NCBI RefSeq assembly: GCF_020882245.1
Contig: NC_083599.1
Location: 80,657,422-80,721,421, forward strand
Reading direction: 5' to 3'
Length of the DNA: 64,000 nt
DNA from: Rhopalosiphum padi
Lineage: Eukaryota; Arthropoda; Insecta; Hemiptera; Aphididae
The notes below the pieces were generated by a model. That model searched no databases. It was given only the letters and a program-made list of their open reading frames with translations, and was not told where the DNA came from. The translations under genes and the position numbers were made by a program. Below, piece after piece: positions 19,792 to 29,996 of the stretch (positions are counted from its first letter, which is position 1; the number at the start of each line of letters is the position of its first letter).

Positions 19792-20069
19792 TATACTATT
19801 ATATTCCTTTCACGTAATTCTTCTAAAATAGATATGATTTCATTATTTACACCAGTATTACCAGCAATTTGAGATGATGTTATAAGATTTAATCTAGTAA
19901 CTAATTCATTCGGATCATCATAGTACACTAATTGTGTTTGAGGTATTACATCTTTATATAAACCAGAACCTTTCTTAGTCGTTGGCGATAAACTAAATTT
20001 AAATAGCTGACCTGTTGGAGGTTCTGTAATTTTAGAACTATTCGTAGGGGAAGAAAAATCAAATGAAGC
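19791..20069 (-). CDS. Small Polinton ORF upstream of integrase, start lost
   Basis: Open for about 90 codons, ending in TAA that shares a base with the integrase ATG. It contains GSGLYKDVIPQTQLVYYDDP and AGNTGVNNEIISILEELRER, a short conserved protein I recall beside the integrase in aphid Polintons; its function is unknown. A stop precedes the frame at about 20076 and no ATG is in frame, so the start is missing or altered. The C-terminus is helical and acidic/basic mixed. Confidence 0.6.
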   Translation of the reverse strand, partial: ASFDFSSPTNSSKITEPPTGQLFKFSLSPTTKKGSGLYKDVIPQTQLVYYDDPNELVTRLNLITSSQIAGNTGVNNEIISILEELRERNIIV

Positions 20070-20078
20070 ATTTCTTTA

Positions 20079-20174
20079 ATGTCTGGAAGTGCTAGTGTAT
20101 ATAATGCAATCCAAAATTCAAAAAGAAAAAAAGGTAACGGATTAAAAAATAAAGGATCAAGAAAAAAAAACTGA
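20079..20174 (+). CDS. Tiny Lys-rich Polinton ORF
   Basis: 31 residues from ATG 20079 (MSGSASVYNAIQN... then a Lys/Asn/Gly-rich tail ...KGSRKKN). Its TGA overlaps the ATG of the protease by one base (TGATG at 20172-20176). The strong basic charge suggests a DNA-condensing or core peptide, as found in adenovirus-like capsids; this is an inference from composition and position only. Confidence 0.5.
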   Translation: MSGSASVYNAIQNSKRKKGNGLKNKGSRKKN

Positions 20175-20545
20175 TGAAAACGTTACCTAACAGACCACTT
20201 ACATCTAGAGATATTATAAAATATGTTACAAAGTTTAATATCAGTCATTTCCGTGGCGTCTTTTCACGAGATGACTTGCCTAAAAAACCTCATCAGATTG
20301 AATGTGGTATATTAAACTTGGACGTATCTTCAGGTGATGGAAGTCATTGGGTAGCGTTTTATAAAAATAAAGATAAAGTTATTTATTTTGATAGCTTCGG
20401 TGATTTACCTCCACCAATTGAATTACAAAAATACTTTAAGGGAAACAAAATTATATATAACTATTCAAATTATCAAGATTATAACACATTTAATTGCGGA
20501 CATTTATGTCTTGATATTTTACAATGTTTGAATCAATCACATTAA
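20174..20545 (+). CDS. Polinton adenain-like cysteine protease
   Basis: 123 residues. The catalytic His is in DGSHWVAFYKNKDKVIYFDS (GSHWVAF) and the Asp-type residue in YFDSFGD. Then come a Tyr/Gln-rich stretch (NYSNYQDYNTFNCG) and the catalytic Cys in NCGHLCLDIL. Length and motif order fit Polinton maturation protease of the adenovirus type, which processes capsid proteins. It starts in overlap with the tiny basic ORF, and its last 22 bases overlap the first capsid-like gene. The frame is intact. Confidence 0.88.
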   Translation: MKTLPNRPLTSRDIIKYVTKFNISHFRGVFSRDDLPKKPHQIECGILNLDVSSGDGSHWVAFYKNKDKVIYFDSFGDLPPPIELQKYFKGNKIIYNYSNYQDYNTFNCGHLCLDILQCLNQSH

Positions 20546-21270
20546 GTTTGACAGGTAATGATACTACATTATCTGCAAATTATTTTCCATCTCTAAACGT
20601 TAACGAGGACTCGGAAATAGCTTTGATATGTTTACAAACGTTTAATTCATTTCCGAACATAAATTCAACTAATAACAGATTGGAAATAGAAGTTATCGGA
20701 GACACAGATAATAGGTTTATTGAAGATGCAAAATTTGCATATGAATTTGAAGAAGGATATTATGACATTGATGATATTAGCAATAAAATTGCTAAAGAGT
20801 TATTAACCTTTAATAAACTAAACAGAACATATTTATCATTCAGTATGATTATGGATCATATAGATTTTAGAACACATATAAGATGTGATGGAAGGCTATA
20901 TTTTGATATTCCAAACAATATAGGCTCTGTATTAGGGTTTGAAAAAAAAAAATATTTTTCACGCAATGATCTTCACCGATCAGAAAAAGCTGTAAATTTG
21001 AACACAATTAATTGTATAAAAGTATTGTGTAATGTTTCACAAGGTTCATTCAACAATCATCTTCAAAGTCATTCAATTTATGAGTTTTTTCCGACCGGTA
21101 GAACAGGAACAAAAGTGACTCAATCACCACTAAACCTTATATATAATAAACTTAACAAAATAAATATCGATTCAATAACTATTCAATTAGTTGATCAGAA
21201 CAATAAACCGATTGATAATTTCAACGAGACATTAACAGTTTTTCTACATATTAAACGTCACAGATCTTAA
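20524..21270 (+). CDS. Polinton capsid-like protein, copy 1
   Basis: 248 residues from ATG 20524. Features: ESITLSLTGNDTTLSANYFP at the N-terminus, alternating beta-rich segments, SQGSFNNHLQSHSIYEFFPT and a C-terminal NETLTVFLHIKRH. By position after the protease and by length I assign it to the minor capsid (penton, single jelly-roll) protein of Polintons; the assignment is by recall of the aphid family, not by structure. A second, related gene follows after 70 bases, so this is a tandem duplication. The frame is intact, unlike copy 2. Confidence 0.7.
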   Translation: MFESITLSLTGNDTTLSANYFPSLNVNEDSEIALICLQTFNSFPNINSTNNRLEIEVIGDTDNRFIEDAKFAYEFEEGYYDIDDISNKIAKELLTFNKLNRTYLSFSMIMDHIDFRTHIRCDGRLYFDIPNNIGSVLGFEKKKYFSRNDLHRSEKAVNLNTINCIKVLCNVSQGSFNNHLQSHSIYEFFPTGRTGTKVTQSPLNLIYNKLNKINIDSITIQLVDQNNKPIDNFNETLTVFLHIKRHRS

Positions 21271-21309
21271 AATTAATTTAAATTTAAAGGTTTTCTAGAA
21301 ATAAATATT

Positions 21310-22042
21310 TATGAATCAATCACATTAAGTTTAACTGGGAATGAAAACACACTCTTCAAATTATTTCCCGTCTCTAAACGCGTACGAAGACTCTGAAATA
21401 GCTCTGTTATGTTTACAAACGTTCAATTCGTTTCCAAACATAAATTTTTCTAACAACAAATTTGCGATAAAAGTAATAGACGATAATAATAATTATGAAA
21501 ATATATGTTGTATTGCATTAAAAACGGGATGTTACGAAATTGCAGATATTGACCGTCAAATTAAGAAGCAAATAAATTCTTACAATGAAGAAAATGGTAC
21601 AAAAATAGCATTCGATATTTCAGTTGACCATAATGATTTTAGATCATACATAAGATGTAATGATATAATTATGTTTAATATGATTAATGCGATAGCACCT
21701 ATATTAGGATTTGAAAAACGAGACTATCCTCCGGAGTATGTAACTCATCGATCGGAAAAAGCTGTAAATTTAAACACAATTAATTCTATAAAAGTGATGT
21801 GTAATATAGCTCAAGGATCATTCAACAACCACCTTCAAAGTCATACGATTTACGAGTTTTTTCCGAGTGAAAAGACTGGGACAATAGTTGTTCAATCACC
21901 GCCAAATTTAATATATTATAAATTAAATAAAATAAATATTGATTCAATAACTGTACAACCAGTTGATCAGGATTTTAATCAAATCCAAAATTTTGGTGAG
22001 ACATTAACAGTTGTGTTACATATTAAACGTTACGGTTCTTAA
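21310..22042 (+). pseudogene. Polinton capsid-like protein, copy 2, 5' frameshift
   Basis: Parallel to copy 1 along its whole length (SEIALLCLQTFNSFPNINFS; GSFNNHLQSHTIYEFFPS; GETLTVVLHIKRYGS). The first 40 bases match the start of copy 1 (GAATCAATCACATTAAG) but lack its ATG and lie in another frame. One base has been lost near 21350-21360 relative to copy 1. The remainder is open from an ATG at 21341 for 233 residues with no stop. This suggests recent damage or an error in the read. Some domains are more diverged than the flanks, as expected of an old duplication. Confidence 0.7.
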
Positions 22043-22043
22043 G

Positions 22044-22202
22044 ATGGGATTAAAATTCAATATAAACCCATTACTTCACGTTAATCGAGCTAGTCACACG
22101 ACTAAAGTGTTACCGATAACATCGACTAAAGTAAAAAAATTAACGGTGAAAAATAAAAAAATTCTAAAGGCTCTTGGTTATAAACTAAATCATAATGCCT
22201 GA
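22044..22202 (+). CDS. Small basic Polinton ORF
   Basis: 52 residues (MGLKFNINPLLHVNRASHTT..., ...KKLTVKNKKILKALGYKLNHNA). It begins just after the capsid-like copy 2 stop and overlaps the next ATG (22195) by 8 bases. The C-terminal KNKKILKALGYKL is amphipathic and resembles the small helical proteins found between capsid genes of Polintons. Function unknown. Confidence 0.5.
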   Translation: MGLKFNINPLLHVNRASHTTKVLPITSTKVKKLTVKNKKILKALGYKLNHNA

Positions 22203-22263
22203 AAGTGATATTTTGGATATAAGTTCACGGTTCGAAACGGATTCTAAAATTAAACGGTTGTAA
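22195..22263 (+). pseudogene. N-terminal stub of the next Polinton gene
   Basis: ATG 22195 gives 22 codons (MPESDILDISSRFETDSKIK..), then TAA TAG. Position suggests the beginning of the major capsid gene, but nothing of its body remains. The Polinton fragment ends about here. Confidence 0.4.
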
Positions 22264-22952
22264 TAGGTCAAAAAAGTTTTGTCAAACAAAGACACTTTTC
22301 AATCAATTTAAAAAAAAATGATGAAAAAAATTTAACCCAACAATGTTGCACTCCATATAAATAACAACAATAAATAAACTAAAAATAGAACAAACTGTAA
22401 AATCCTGGCTGATAATCCATACTCCAATACTTTACAAGACTGGATAAATTGATAAACACTAAATAAACAAAAGTATTAGAATATTTAAGATACAAAAATG
22501 TTACTTTTTATATTTCACATTGAATAAAAAATTCCAATATTCTTTCTTTTTTTTAACTTTTTACAACAATTATATACACATATTTAATATTGTTTGTATA
22601 CCCACTGTAAAAATATATTTTAATTGCCACTTATAACAAATCCCATTTAAATTTAAAAGAAATATTATAACTACTTTGAAAAAAATGTATTAATTTATGT
22701 AATCTACAGAATATTTTACAAATAAACAAGTGAGATGAGTTGAAAAAACATTCTTTCGAACTGGTGCAATTAAGTTTGAAATTTAGTCTTAGTTATAACT
22801 AAAGAGTTGATTATTATTATTATGTACTCCTGGTATGATTCTATATGTACGATTAAGTTGTAAGTTTTCTAAAATGAAGAAAATTAATAAAAACAAAATG
22901 TCAATGACTAAATAACAATTATTTTTATAAAATATAAATACAAATTACCATC
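22264..22952. other. AT-rich spacer, nothing recognised
   Basis: A-rich sequence between the Polinton stub and small acidic exons of the YqaJ-type gene. No supported feature. Confidence 0.55.
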
Positions 22953-23107
22953 CTCAAAATCAATTATAGGTTCATCATTTTCATTATTTTCTTCAATTAT
23001 TAAAATATATTATATTCATTTAAGTATAGGTAAGTAGTATTTAAGTAGTAAGGAAAATTAAATTTGCCACTTACCTTCGCCCAACTCTGAATCTGAACTA
23101 TCTTCAA
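22953..23107 (-). pseudogene. Small acidic 3' exons after the YqaJ region
   Basis: Two short minus-strand stretches. One follows AATATTTTTAG and reads EDSSDSELGEG before GTAAGTGG. The other, at about 22953-23000, reads IIEENNENDEPIIDFEDG before GTAATTTG. Acidic, splice-bounded and on the gene's strand, they may be its terminal exons or alternatively parts of an unrelated relic. Confidence 0.3.
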
Positions 23108-23175
23108 CTAAAAATATTGAATTTAAGTGAAACTAACCTAACTATTATTATATTAAAGTAAATAAAAAAAAATAC

Positions 23176-24080
23176 ATATTTGACGACCAGTGATATGTAA
23201 TTGCCCTTGTATTTGATAAAAATAATGGCTTTCTTCTTTTAAAGTGTATATATTGTTTACAACTTTCATATAAGGTAGCTAAATCAATATAACATTTTAT
23301 AAATATATATCTATGAGTATATTATATAATACACAACAACATGTTAAATACTACCTTTTTATCAATAACCGCTTTTTCTAAACTTTCGTAATTTTTAACA
23401 GAATAAGGACATTTAATTTCACAAATCGCATCCTCTCCGATTAGCCCATCTAAAATCAAAGTTTTTGTTGAATTTATTTATTTTTATTAAATATAGTATG
23501 AACAAATAATGACAATCAATAATCAAATAAAATATAAAAATTGTTACCCGGAGTCGCTGCTAGGTACCTAAGGAACCATTCTATCGACAAACAATCCACA
23601 TTTTGCTATTGGTTTTTTAATAATTTCTGTGAGGGTTTTTATGGCTATTTGTTCAGTAATTTTACCATATTCGGTTGCGTTGGTAATCACATTTCCATAA
23701 ATTATATTATGTACCATTAATTTACATGATGTGTGAGGTCGCATCTTACATATTTTTCCAAAATTGGAGGCTGTCAAACGCTTTCGTCTTTCTTCAAACC
23801 ACTTTTGGTTATTAGCTTGATTCCTAGTTTCAATTTCCATCAATTTTCTAGATGACTCAGAAAGTGTAATCGATAAAATATGTTGTACTTTTTTAATTTC
23901 AAATTCTTCATCAGACATACAATCATCGAGTGGTTCTGCAAGTCCATAATTTTCATCCGGGCCTTTTGATGTTGAATTTTTATTTTTATACTTTCATTTT
24001 GATAAGAAAAGGGCTCGTCTATTTCTTAAACTTTTTTTTTTTGTCAGTTGAATATTTCATAAAACATTTGGCAACTAGTC
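23176..24080 (-). pseudogene. YqaJ-type nuclease exons of a Mutator-YqaJ gene
   Basis: Three minus-strand exons: 24080-23548, 23449-23355 and 23278-23176, with GT..AG borders and matching phases (ATP|DGLIGED; KK|LPYMKVV). The first contains NNQKWFEERRKRLTASNFGK and a TEYGKITEQIAIKTL helix. The second contains TPDGLIGEDAICEIKCP, with the catalytic D and E-I-K of PD-(D/E)XK nucleases. The third contains ESHYFYQIQGQLHITGRQI, the conserved Q-x-x-x-Q of the YqaJ family. YqaJ/lambda-exonuclease-like enzymes trim DNA ends for recombination. Frames break at about 24040 (A run) and about 23575 (a stop after RMVP). The exons follow the transposase-like exons of the same gene. Confidence 0.75.
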
Positions 24081-24327
24081 CTGTTAAATAAGATAAAATA
24101 TAAATAACTTATAAAAACTTAAAAATATAAGTTACCAAATAAGTAGCCAAAATTAAATTTTATTTAGATTTAAATTTTTATTTTTATAATGTATCTAAAT
24201 CATTTATGTTTTTTCTATTGATTTTTAAAATATATTTTATAAATAAGTACATAGGTACTTTATAACTTGTATATAATTTGTATGAACTATGAATTCAATT
24301 AATATTTATTATAATTTTTATAAATAC

Positions 24328-25343
24328 CTGGGGGCTTTGCTTTGTTATATTTTTGTGAATCATACGAATATATTCACCACCGGAATTGAATGATACTATA
24401 GCTGCTTGAACTCTTGTGTTGTAGGATTGTTTTTTTGGCTGAAATTTAACCTTTTACCGGCTATATATTTGTTGATTATACTGTTGAATTGTTCACAATA
24501 ATTATTATCAATATCGAATAGTAAACTCTTGGCGTTGTCCACTACACGACGAAGAATATGGTCAATTTGATTCATTAGACCACACTTTATTACCTCCGGG
24601 ACTAAATTTGTTTCACATTGTTTTGGTCCAGGACAAAAATATTGTTCACACTTTGTATGTTGACCAAAAATATGATAAGGTGCATTCAGTATGTCCTTAC
24701 GTAATCCTAAAATGTAATTGAAATAATTATACCAATTATAGATACGACCTAATATATTATATTTATTTTACTTTTAGATTCGGAGTGGATTTTTTTTTAT
24801 ATTTTCATTTTTGAATATAAATTTTATAATTGTATAAAAGGAATTTATTAAATATTTTTATTTATTTTCACCTTCTATTTTTTCATAAAGTGACTGATGT
24901 AAATTTTTCCTGTATTTGATAGATTTGGTAATGGCTGTACGAAATCGAATTGTATTTAAGTGGGTAAGTGCTATTAATTTTTGACAATAATTTCGTAGAA
25001 TATGGTTTTTACATTCAATTTATTCTACTAGTAGACGTGGACCATACGGTAGTAATTCGTGTAGACGTTTAGTAACACTACTATCACCATCGCCTATAAA
25101 TTTAAACAAATTGAAAGTTTTTTGCAAATATATTCGTATTACTTATTTTCTTACCAATCAGTTTATTGTATTTTAATCCATGTAAAGCTTACGCTACTTA
25201 AAAAACCTTCAGAAATAGCATCAGCCTCAATACTAGTTGCGCCTTTCGACCAGTTCATAAAGCATTTATGTTTTTCGGAACTTTTACCCATATTTTTAGC
25301 CCTTTCACAAATCACACAATAACGATTTCGTATACCCACAAAC
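24328..25343 (-). pseudogene. Mutator-like transposase domain, C-terminal exons
   Basis: Exon 4 (29802-29760, then 25343-25155 across a hAT insertion) reads RYCVICERAKNMGKSSEKHK and CFMNWSKGATSIEADAISEG. Exon 5 (25093-24872) reads GDGDSSVTKRLHELLPYGP and ECKNHILRNYCQKL; LIG|DGDSSV across the splice is the second acidic motif. Exon 6 (24706-24328) reads LRKDILNAPYHIFGQHTKCE then QYFCPGPKQCETNLVPE. The C..C/H..H spacing, ICERA and GDGDS blocks fit the Mutator-like transposase domain of animal transposase-YqaJ proteins. Defects: an extra T near 25185, a TAA in exon 5 near 25022, and an A-run shift in exon 6 near 24430. Confidence 0.75.
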
Positions 25344-25900
25344 CAGTGGCGTATTTTGGGGGGGTGTCCACGGTGTCTGGACACCCCCCAAACCAAAAAA
25401 AAAAAAAAAAATTCAATCTTTAATTTTGATAAATTTAAAGGGAATTTAACAAATAAAAATATGTGATTCGTTATGAACTATTTTAATATTATATAAAGTC
25501 CTAAACTAATTCGGAAAAAAATAAATTTAGTTTTAAATAATGTACTTATTATCCTATTATAGTTTTAATTATTTATAAAACTGTTATTTTTATAGCACCA
25601 CTGATATCGAATGTAACAAACAAAATATATAGTAATAATTATTAAATTATTGTGACCGATGATGATTACTATATAGGTACTAATGTATATTAATATGTTT
25701 AAATGATATTATGTTATTTTTATACATGCAATTTATATTTTTATCTTGCGGCTCCGTGGCTCGTGCCTTCATGCGTCTGTGCTACTTGTTTTTTGTGTAT
25801 ATTTAGATATAAATGTATTACTGTTGGTTGACACCTGAGGTTCGTAGAACGATTGGTTTGGATTGAAATAACTAAAAGACACGGTTGATATCGAAAAAAA

Positions 25901-25903
<3 letters not shown>

Positions 25904-25937
<34 letters not shown>
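25904..25937. repeat. 34-base T homopolymer
   Basis: Uninterrupted T run inside hAT B; on the minus strand it could be the poly(A) tail of a small retroposon. Its length is unlikely to be exact. Confidence 0.8.
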
Positions 25938-25939
<2 letters not shown>

Positions 25940-25984
25940 TGTTTGAAAAAGAATGTCATTCGGAAAAATAAACACGGTATGATT

Positions 25985-26345
25985 TTACTAATAACTAATG
26001 GGACTCGAGCGTGTGGTATAAGATAATACAATGCCAGAATTACTCCGACTATTGTACTATGGAGGTCTTTTATATATCAATCGGGTACAATGCCGGAATA
26101 ACTCTGACTATTGCACCATGGATTGGATATATACCGCACGTTGAGTCCGGGAGGGAGACTGCCTTTCGAGCCGTGCAAGTCTGCCTGGGTAGGTCTTGCT
26201 CCGGCGCCGAATCGCCAGTGAATGGTAACGGTTCGACCTGTGCCTTGCCCTTTTATACCCATCGCGAGGTGGCAACGGCGTACTCTCAGGCGATGGGTAA
26301 AGCAGTCGTTGCGACCGGTCGAACGATGTACAAAGCTGGACAAAA
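25985..26345. other. GC-rich insert within hAT B with a 36-bp repeat
   Basis: GC-rich patch (GCTCCGGCGCCGAATCGCC) unlike the flanking AT. It begins with two similar 36-base units at 26028-26063 and 26087-26122 (ACAATGCC[AG]GAATTACTC...). A GGTTCGACC word at about 26231 resembles a Pol III B box, so it may be a SINE-like insertion; not proven. Confidence 0.35.
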
Positions 26346-27007
26346 ATAAGATGGATAATTAATAACAATTTTAATGAGGTTGATAAATATTTGGGTTGTA
26401 CAGATAATGATAAATTTAAATATAGATAAGAATAATTTAGGTTTGTGTACATATATATATTCGTGGAAACACTTATCATTGTCACATTATCATTGATAAT
26501 GACAACAAACACGATTTAAGTTATCTCTATATTATTTAATATAACATAAATTAATTTTGAACACGAAAAATCAGTAATTAAATATAACTTAGAAACAAAA
26601 TATGTGTAAAACAAATTACTATAGAAAACAATTCATAAAAAAAAAATAAATAACATATTCCGTTGCTACAAGTACCAAAATGAAGTGGTCACACTGTAGA
26701 ATTCGAATCCGATGAAAAAATACTGATAAAACAGTCCCATATCTGGCAATCACTTGTTAAATATACCGATAGTGTGAGACCCAAATTTGGTACTCATGGC
26801 CAAATTGAGTAACAAGTCGAAAACACCTCGGCGCTCAACGTGTTAAGACTAGGATCACATTTTCAAATGAGCGTTAGACTTAGAATAATCATCCATTATG
26901 CATTTTTAATTATAAAACTATTATGACCTAGAAAATACAATTTTTGTATTATAATTATTTCAGATATAAAGTAAAGAGAATAGAGATTGAATTAAATATT
27001 AATTGAA

Positions 27008-29495
27008 ATGTCACAAAAAAATCAAAATTCTATAACTTCTTTCTTTAAGATACAGTCCAAACGAGAACTATCACCGTCTACTGTATCAAGTGAGTTTAAA
27101 AAGTCATCTAAAATAATGGATTCCAATGAACAATCATTAACTGTTCCAAGTATTAACCCATTAAGTTATGATTCCCAATTAACCTCACAATTAACCATTG
27201 ATACTGATTATAATTGTCGTGATATTGGATTCTATATTAATCGAACATTAACCGAAAAAGAAATAGCTATTGTATTGACACAAATTTGGGTTCCACAAAT
27301 AGATTACAAATTTCCATCAAAATCATACATTGTACAAAATAAAACAAAACATTTAAAATTTCAATATTCCTGGCTTTTAAAATTTCCTTGGCTGGCATAT
27401 TCAGCTAAAGAAAACGGAGCTTACTGTAAAATGTGTGTAAGTTTTTCTAAGTCTGATGGACATAATTCTCAGGGATTAGGTGCTCTAGTAAAAAATAAAT
27501 ATAATATAGTATATCTTATAGAAGATTTCAAAGAACACTCAAATCGGGAATATCATAAAACTTGTGTATGTAGCGCTGATCATTTTCTTGAAGTCCAAAA
27601 AAATCCTTCTCAATCTATAATTTCTAAATTAGAAACAGGCAGAGTACATCAAATTGAAAAGAATCGAAAGAATATAATTCCAATAATTCAAACAATTATA
27701 TTATGTGGTAAACAAAATATTTCCCTTAGAGGTCATAGAGATTCAGGGAAAATAACTATTGAAGAAGCTGACAATGTCCATCTTGACAAAAATGAAGGTA
27801 ACTTCCGAGAAATACTTCGATATAGAGCACAAGGAGATCCAGACTTATAATCATTTTTAGAATCTTCTGGTAATATTAAGTATATAAGTCCTATAATTCA
27901 AAATGAAATAATAGAATCTTGCAATCATATTATTTAAAAAAAAATTGTCACAAGAGTAAATTCTCAAAAATGTTTCACTATTCTTGCCGATGAAACAGCA
28001 GATATCTCTAGCATAGAACAGATTTCTTTAAGTGTAAGATATTTAAATATTGAAACTAAGGTACTCCATGAAGATTTTCTTCAATTTGTCCCTATAACAG
28101 ACATGACCGGTATAGGTTTAGCAAACATAATATTAAATAGTTTACATGCATTTGGAATTGATTTGAAATATATGAAGGAACAAGGATACGATGGTGCCTC
28201 TACAATGTCTGGTGCATTCAATGGAGTTCAAGCGGTAATTCGCAAAAGTTATCCACTTGCCTTGTACATTTATTGCGCAGCACATGTATTAAATCTTTCT
28301 GTATCTAATTCCTGCTCAGTACAAGGAATAAGGAATTGTTTAGGGACAATTTCAAAAACTAGAGATTTTTTTATATATCCGAAGCGTAAAGATGTTTTAA
28401 ATAATGCAATTGAAGAATTTAAAGAGTATAATATTACAAAAAAAATCTTTAAAACGACTATGCTCTACTCGGTGGATAGAACGGTATCATGCTGTAAATG
28501 ATTTTCTAGAACTTTTTGAGTGTATTATTAAATCATTGGACTTAATTTCTAACTGGGCGGATTCAGACACATCTACACAAGCGAGTAATTTGCGTTCTTC
28601 CATATTACAAGGTGAATTTATTATCTGTTTACATATTGTAGCTAAAGGATTTGGTCTTGGACTGCCATTATCAAAACAATTACAACGGATAAATATAGAT
28701 TTAGTAGAAGCTATGAGCCTTGCCGAAGATACCTTAAAAGAATTTTAGACATTACGAACAAATGTAGATATTGAATTTCATGCTATTTTTGAAGATTCAA
28801 AAGGTTTAGCAAATACATTTAATGTGGATATATCTATGCCAAGAATAACAGGCAGACAAAAAAATAGAGTTAATATTGTCACTGAATCACCAGAAACCTA
28901 TTTTCGAATAAGCGTATTTATACCTTATTTAGATACATTCATCGAACAACTAAAATCAAGATTCATCGACCACAAAAATACAATTTTAGATTTTAAATCG
29001 CTAATATCTGTTGAACAAAATGAAACGACATTTTTGAAGTTGGCAAAAACTTACATGACTGATTTAAGTGAATGTCAAGATTCTATTTTATTATCAGAAT
29101 ATAAACTATGGCAAAGACGTTTAAAAAATGTTGAGACTTGTAATTTACCAAAAAACGCAATGGAAGCAATAATACTATGCAATCAAGAAATATATCCAAA
29201 TGTTTTTAAATTGCTACAAATCTTTGCAACATTACCAGTTTCTTCATCATCGAATGAGAGAACCTTTTCAAATTTAAAAAGAATAAAGACTTACTTACGA
29301 AACACGATATCTCAAGTAAATATAATTTATTAATAGGTTATTTTATTTATTTAAAACTAATATATTTTAAATTTTATTATAGAAGAGATTAAATGGTTTG
29401 GCCATGTCAATATTCACAGAAATGAACAAATTACTACTGATGATGTTATGAAGGAATTGAGCTTAAAAAAAAGGCGTCTTGAATTTATTATTTAA
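27008..29495 (+). pseudogene. hAT transposase (TTF zinc finger, DUF4371), decayed
   Basis: Begins at ATG 27008. The zinc-finger region has AYSAKENGAYCKMCVSF. The DUF4371/RNase-H-like core has FTILADETADISSIEQISLS, EQGYDGASTMSGAFNGVQAV and YCAAHVLNLSVSNSC. The C-terminal dimerisation region has VSSSSNERTFSNLKRIKTYL. The last part lies beyond a possible small intron (CAA|GTAAAT...TTATAG) and reads TDDVMKELSLKKRRLEF. Stop codons occur at 27848 and about 27935, frame changes near 28450 and 28470, a stop at 28746 and a break in the last exon. All family blocks are still recognisable, so decay is moderate. It would once have mobilised the CAGTGGCGTA element that carries it. Confidence 0.85.
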
Positions 29496-29759
29496 ATATT
29501 AATTTGTATAATACTTTTAAGTGTATTTATTATTTTCTATTTTAAAAATTATTATTATTTGCTTTTATTTTTATTAACTTACTATTTACTACTTTTAATT
29601 AAATAAATAAAAAATGTTTCATTACAATATTTGATGAGTATATTATGAATTTAGTAGTATTAGACGTAAAACAGAGAAATATTGCTACCAATTAACAAAT
29701 AAGTATATTACCTATATTAACTGGACACCCCCCTAAAAAGCATACAAAATACGCCACTG

Positions 29760-29802
29760 CCACAAACAATATTTTTTTTGACCGAAAACCAATAATAGTG
29801 GC
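29760..29802 (-). pseudogene. First part of exon 4, beyond the hAT insertion
   Basis: After TTTGTTGTAG the minus strand reads ATIIGFRSKKILFV and meets the hAT at its CCACAAAC duplication. Removing the hAT and one duplication gives an uninterrupted codon series into GIRNRYCVICERA at 25335. The preceding exon ends in phase 0 (YDAFSGV|GTAAGA at 29996), so the splice also fits. Confidence 0.75.
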
Positions 29803-29996
29803 CTACAACAAATGAAAACAAATATATAAAGCTGTTCATATTTTTTTTATCGATTATTTAAAAAAAAAATGGAAACTATTGAATTATAAATATTCATTAT
29901 ACCTACTGACACATAGATAATACGTATAATAATTATTAATTACTTAAAAATTTAATAGTATTATTAATACAAATTTAAATTAATTATTTATCTTAC

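Larger units (their letters stand above)
19549..22263 (+). mobile_element. Polinton/Maverick fragment
   Basis: Divergent gene block. The minus strand carries a small conserved ORF and a truncated integrase. The plus strand carries a tiny basic ORF, an adenain-like protease, two tandem capsid-like genes, a 52-residue ORF and the first codons of another gene. Genes overlap by 1 to 22 bases, as in Polintons. The integrase is cut at 19549 and the last plus-strand gene stops at 22263. No polymerase, ATPase, major capsid or terminal repeats are present, so this is an internal fragment. Confidence 0.85.
25344..29759 (+). mobile_element. hAT element B inserted in an exon
   Basis: Ends CAGTGGCGTATTTTG (25344) and its exact complement CAAAATACGCCACTG (ending 29759). 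The target duplication is CCACAAAC at 25336-25343 and 29760-29767, the 8 bp typical of hATs. 4,416 bp. The subterminal G/C runs (GGGGGGGTGTCC and GGACACCCCCC) are shared by both ends. It carries a plus-strand hAT transposase pseudogene and lies inside exon 4 of the minus-strand Mutator-YqaJ gene. Confidence 0.93.
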
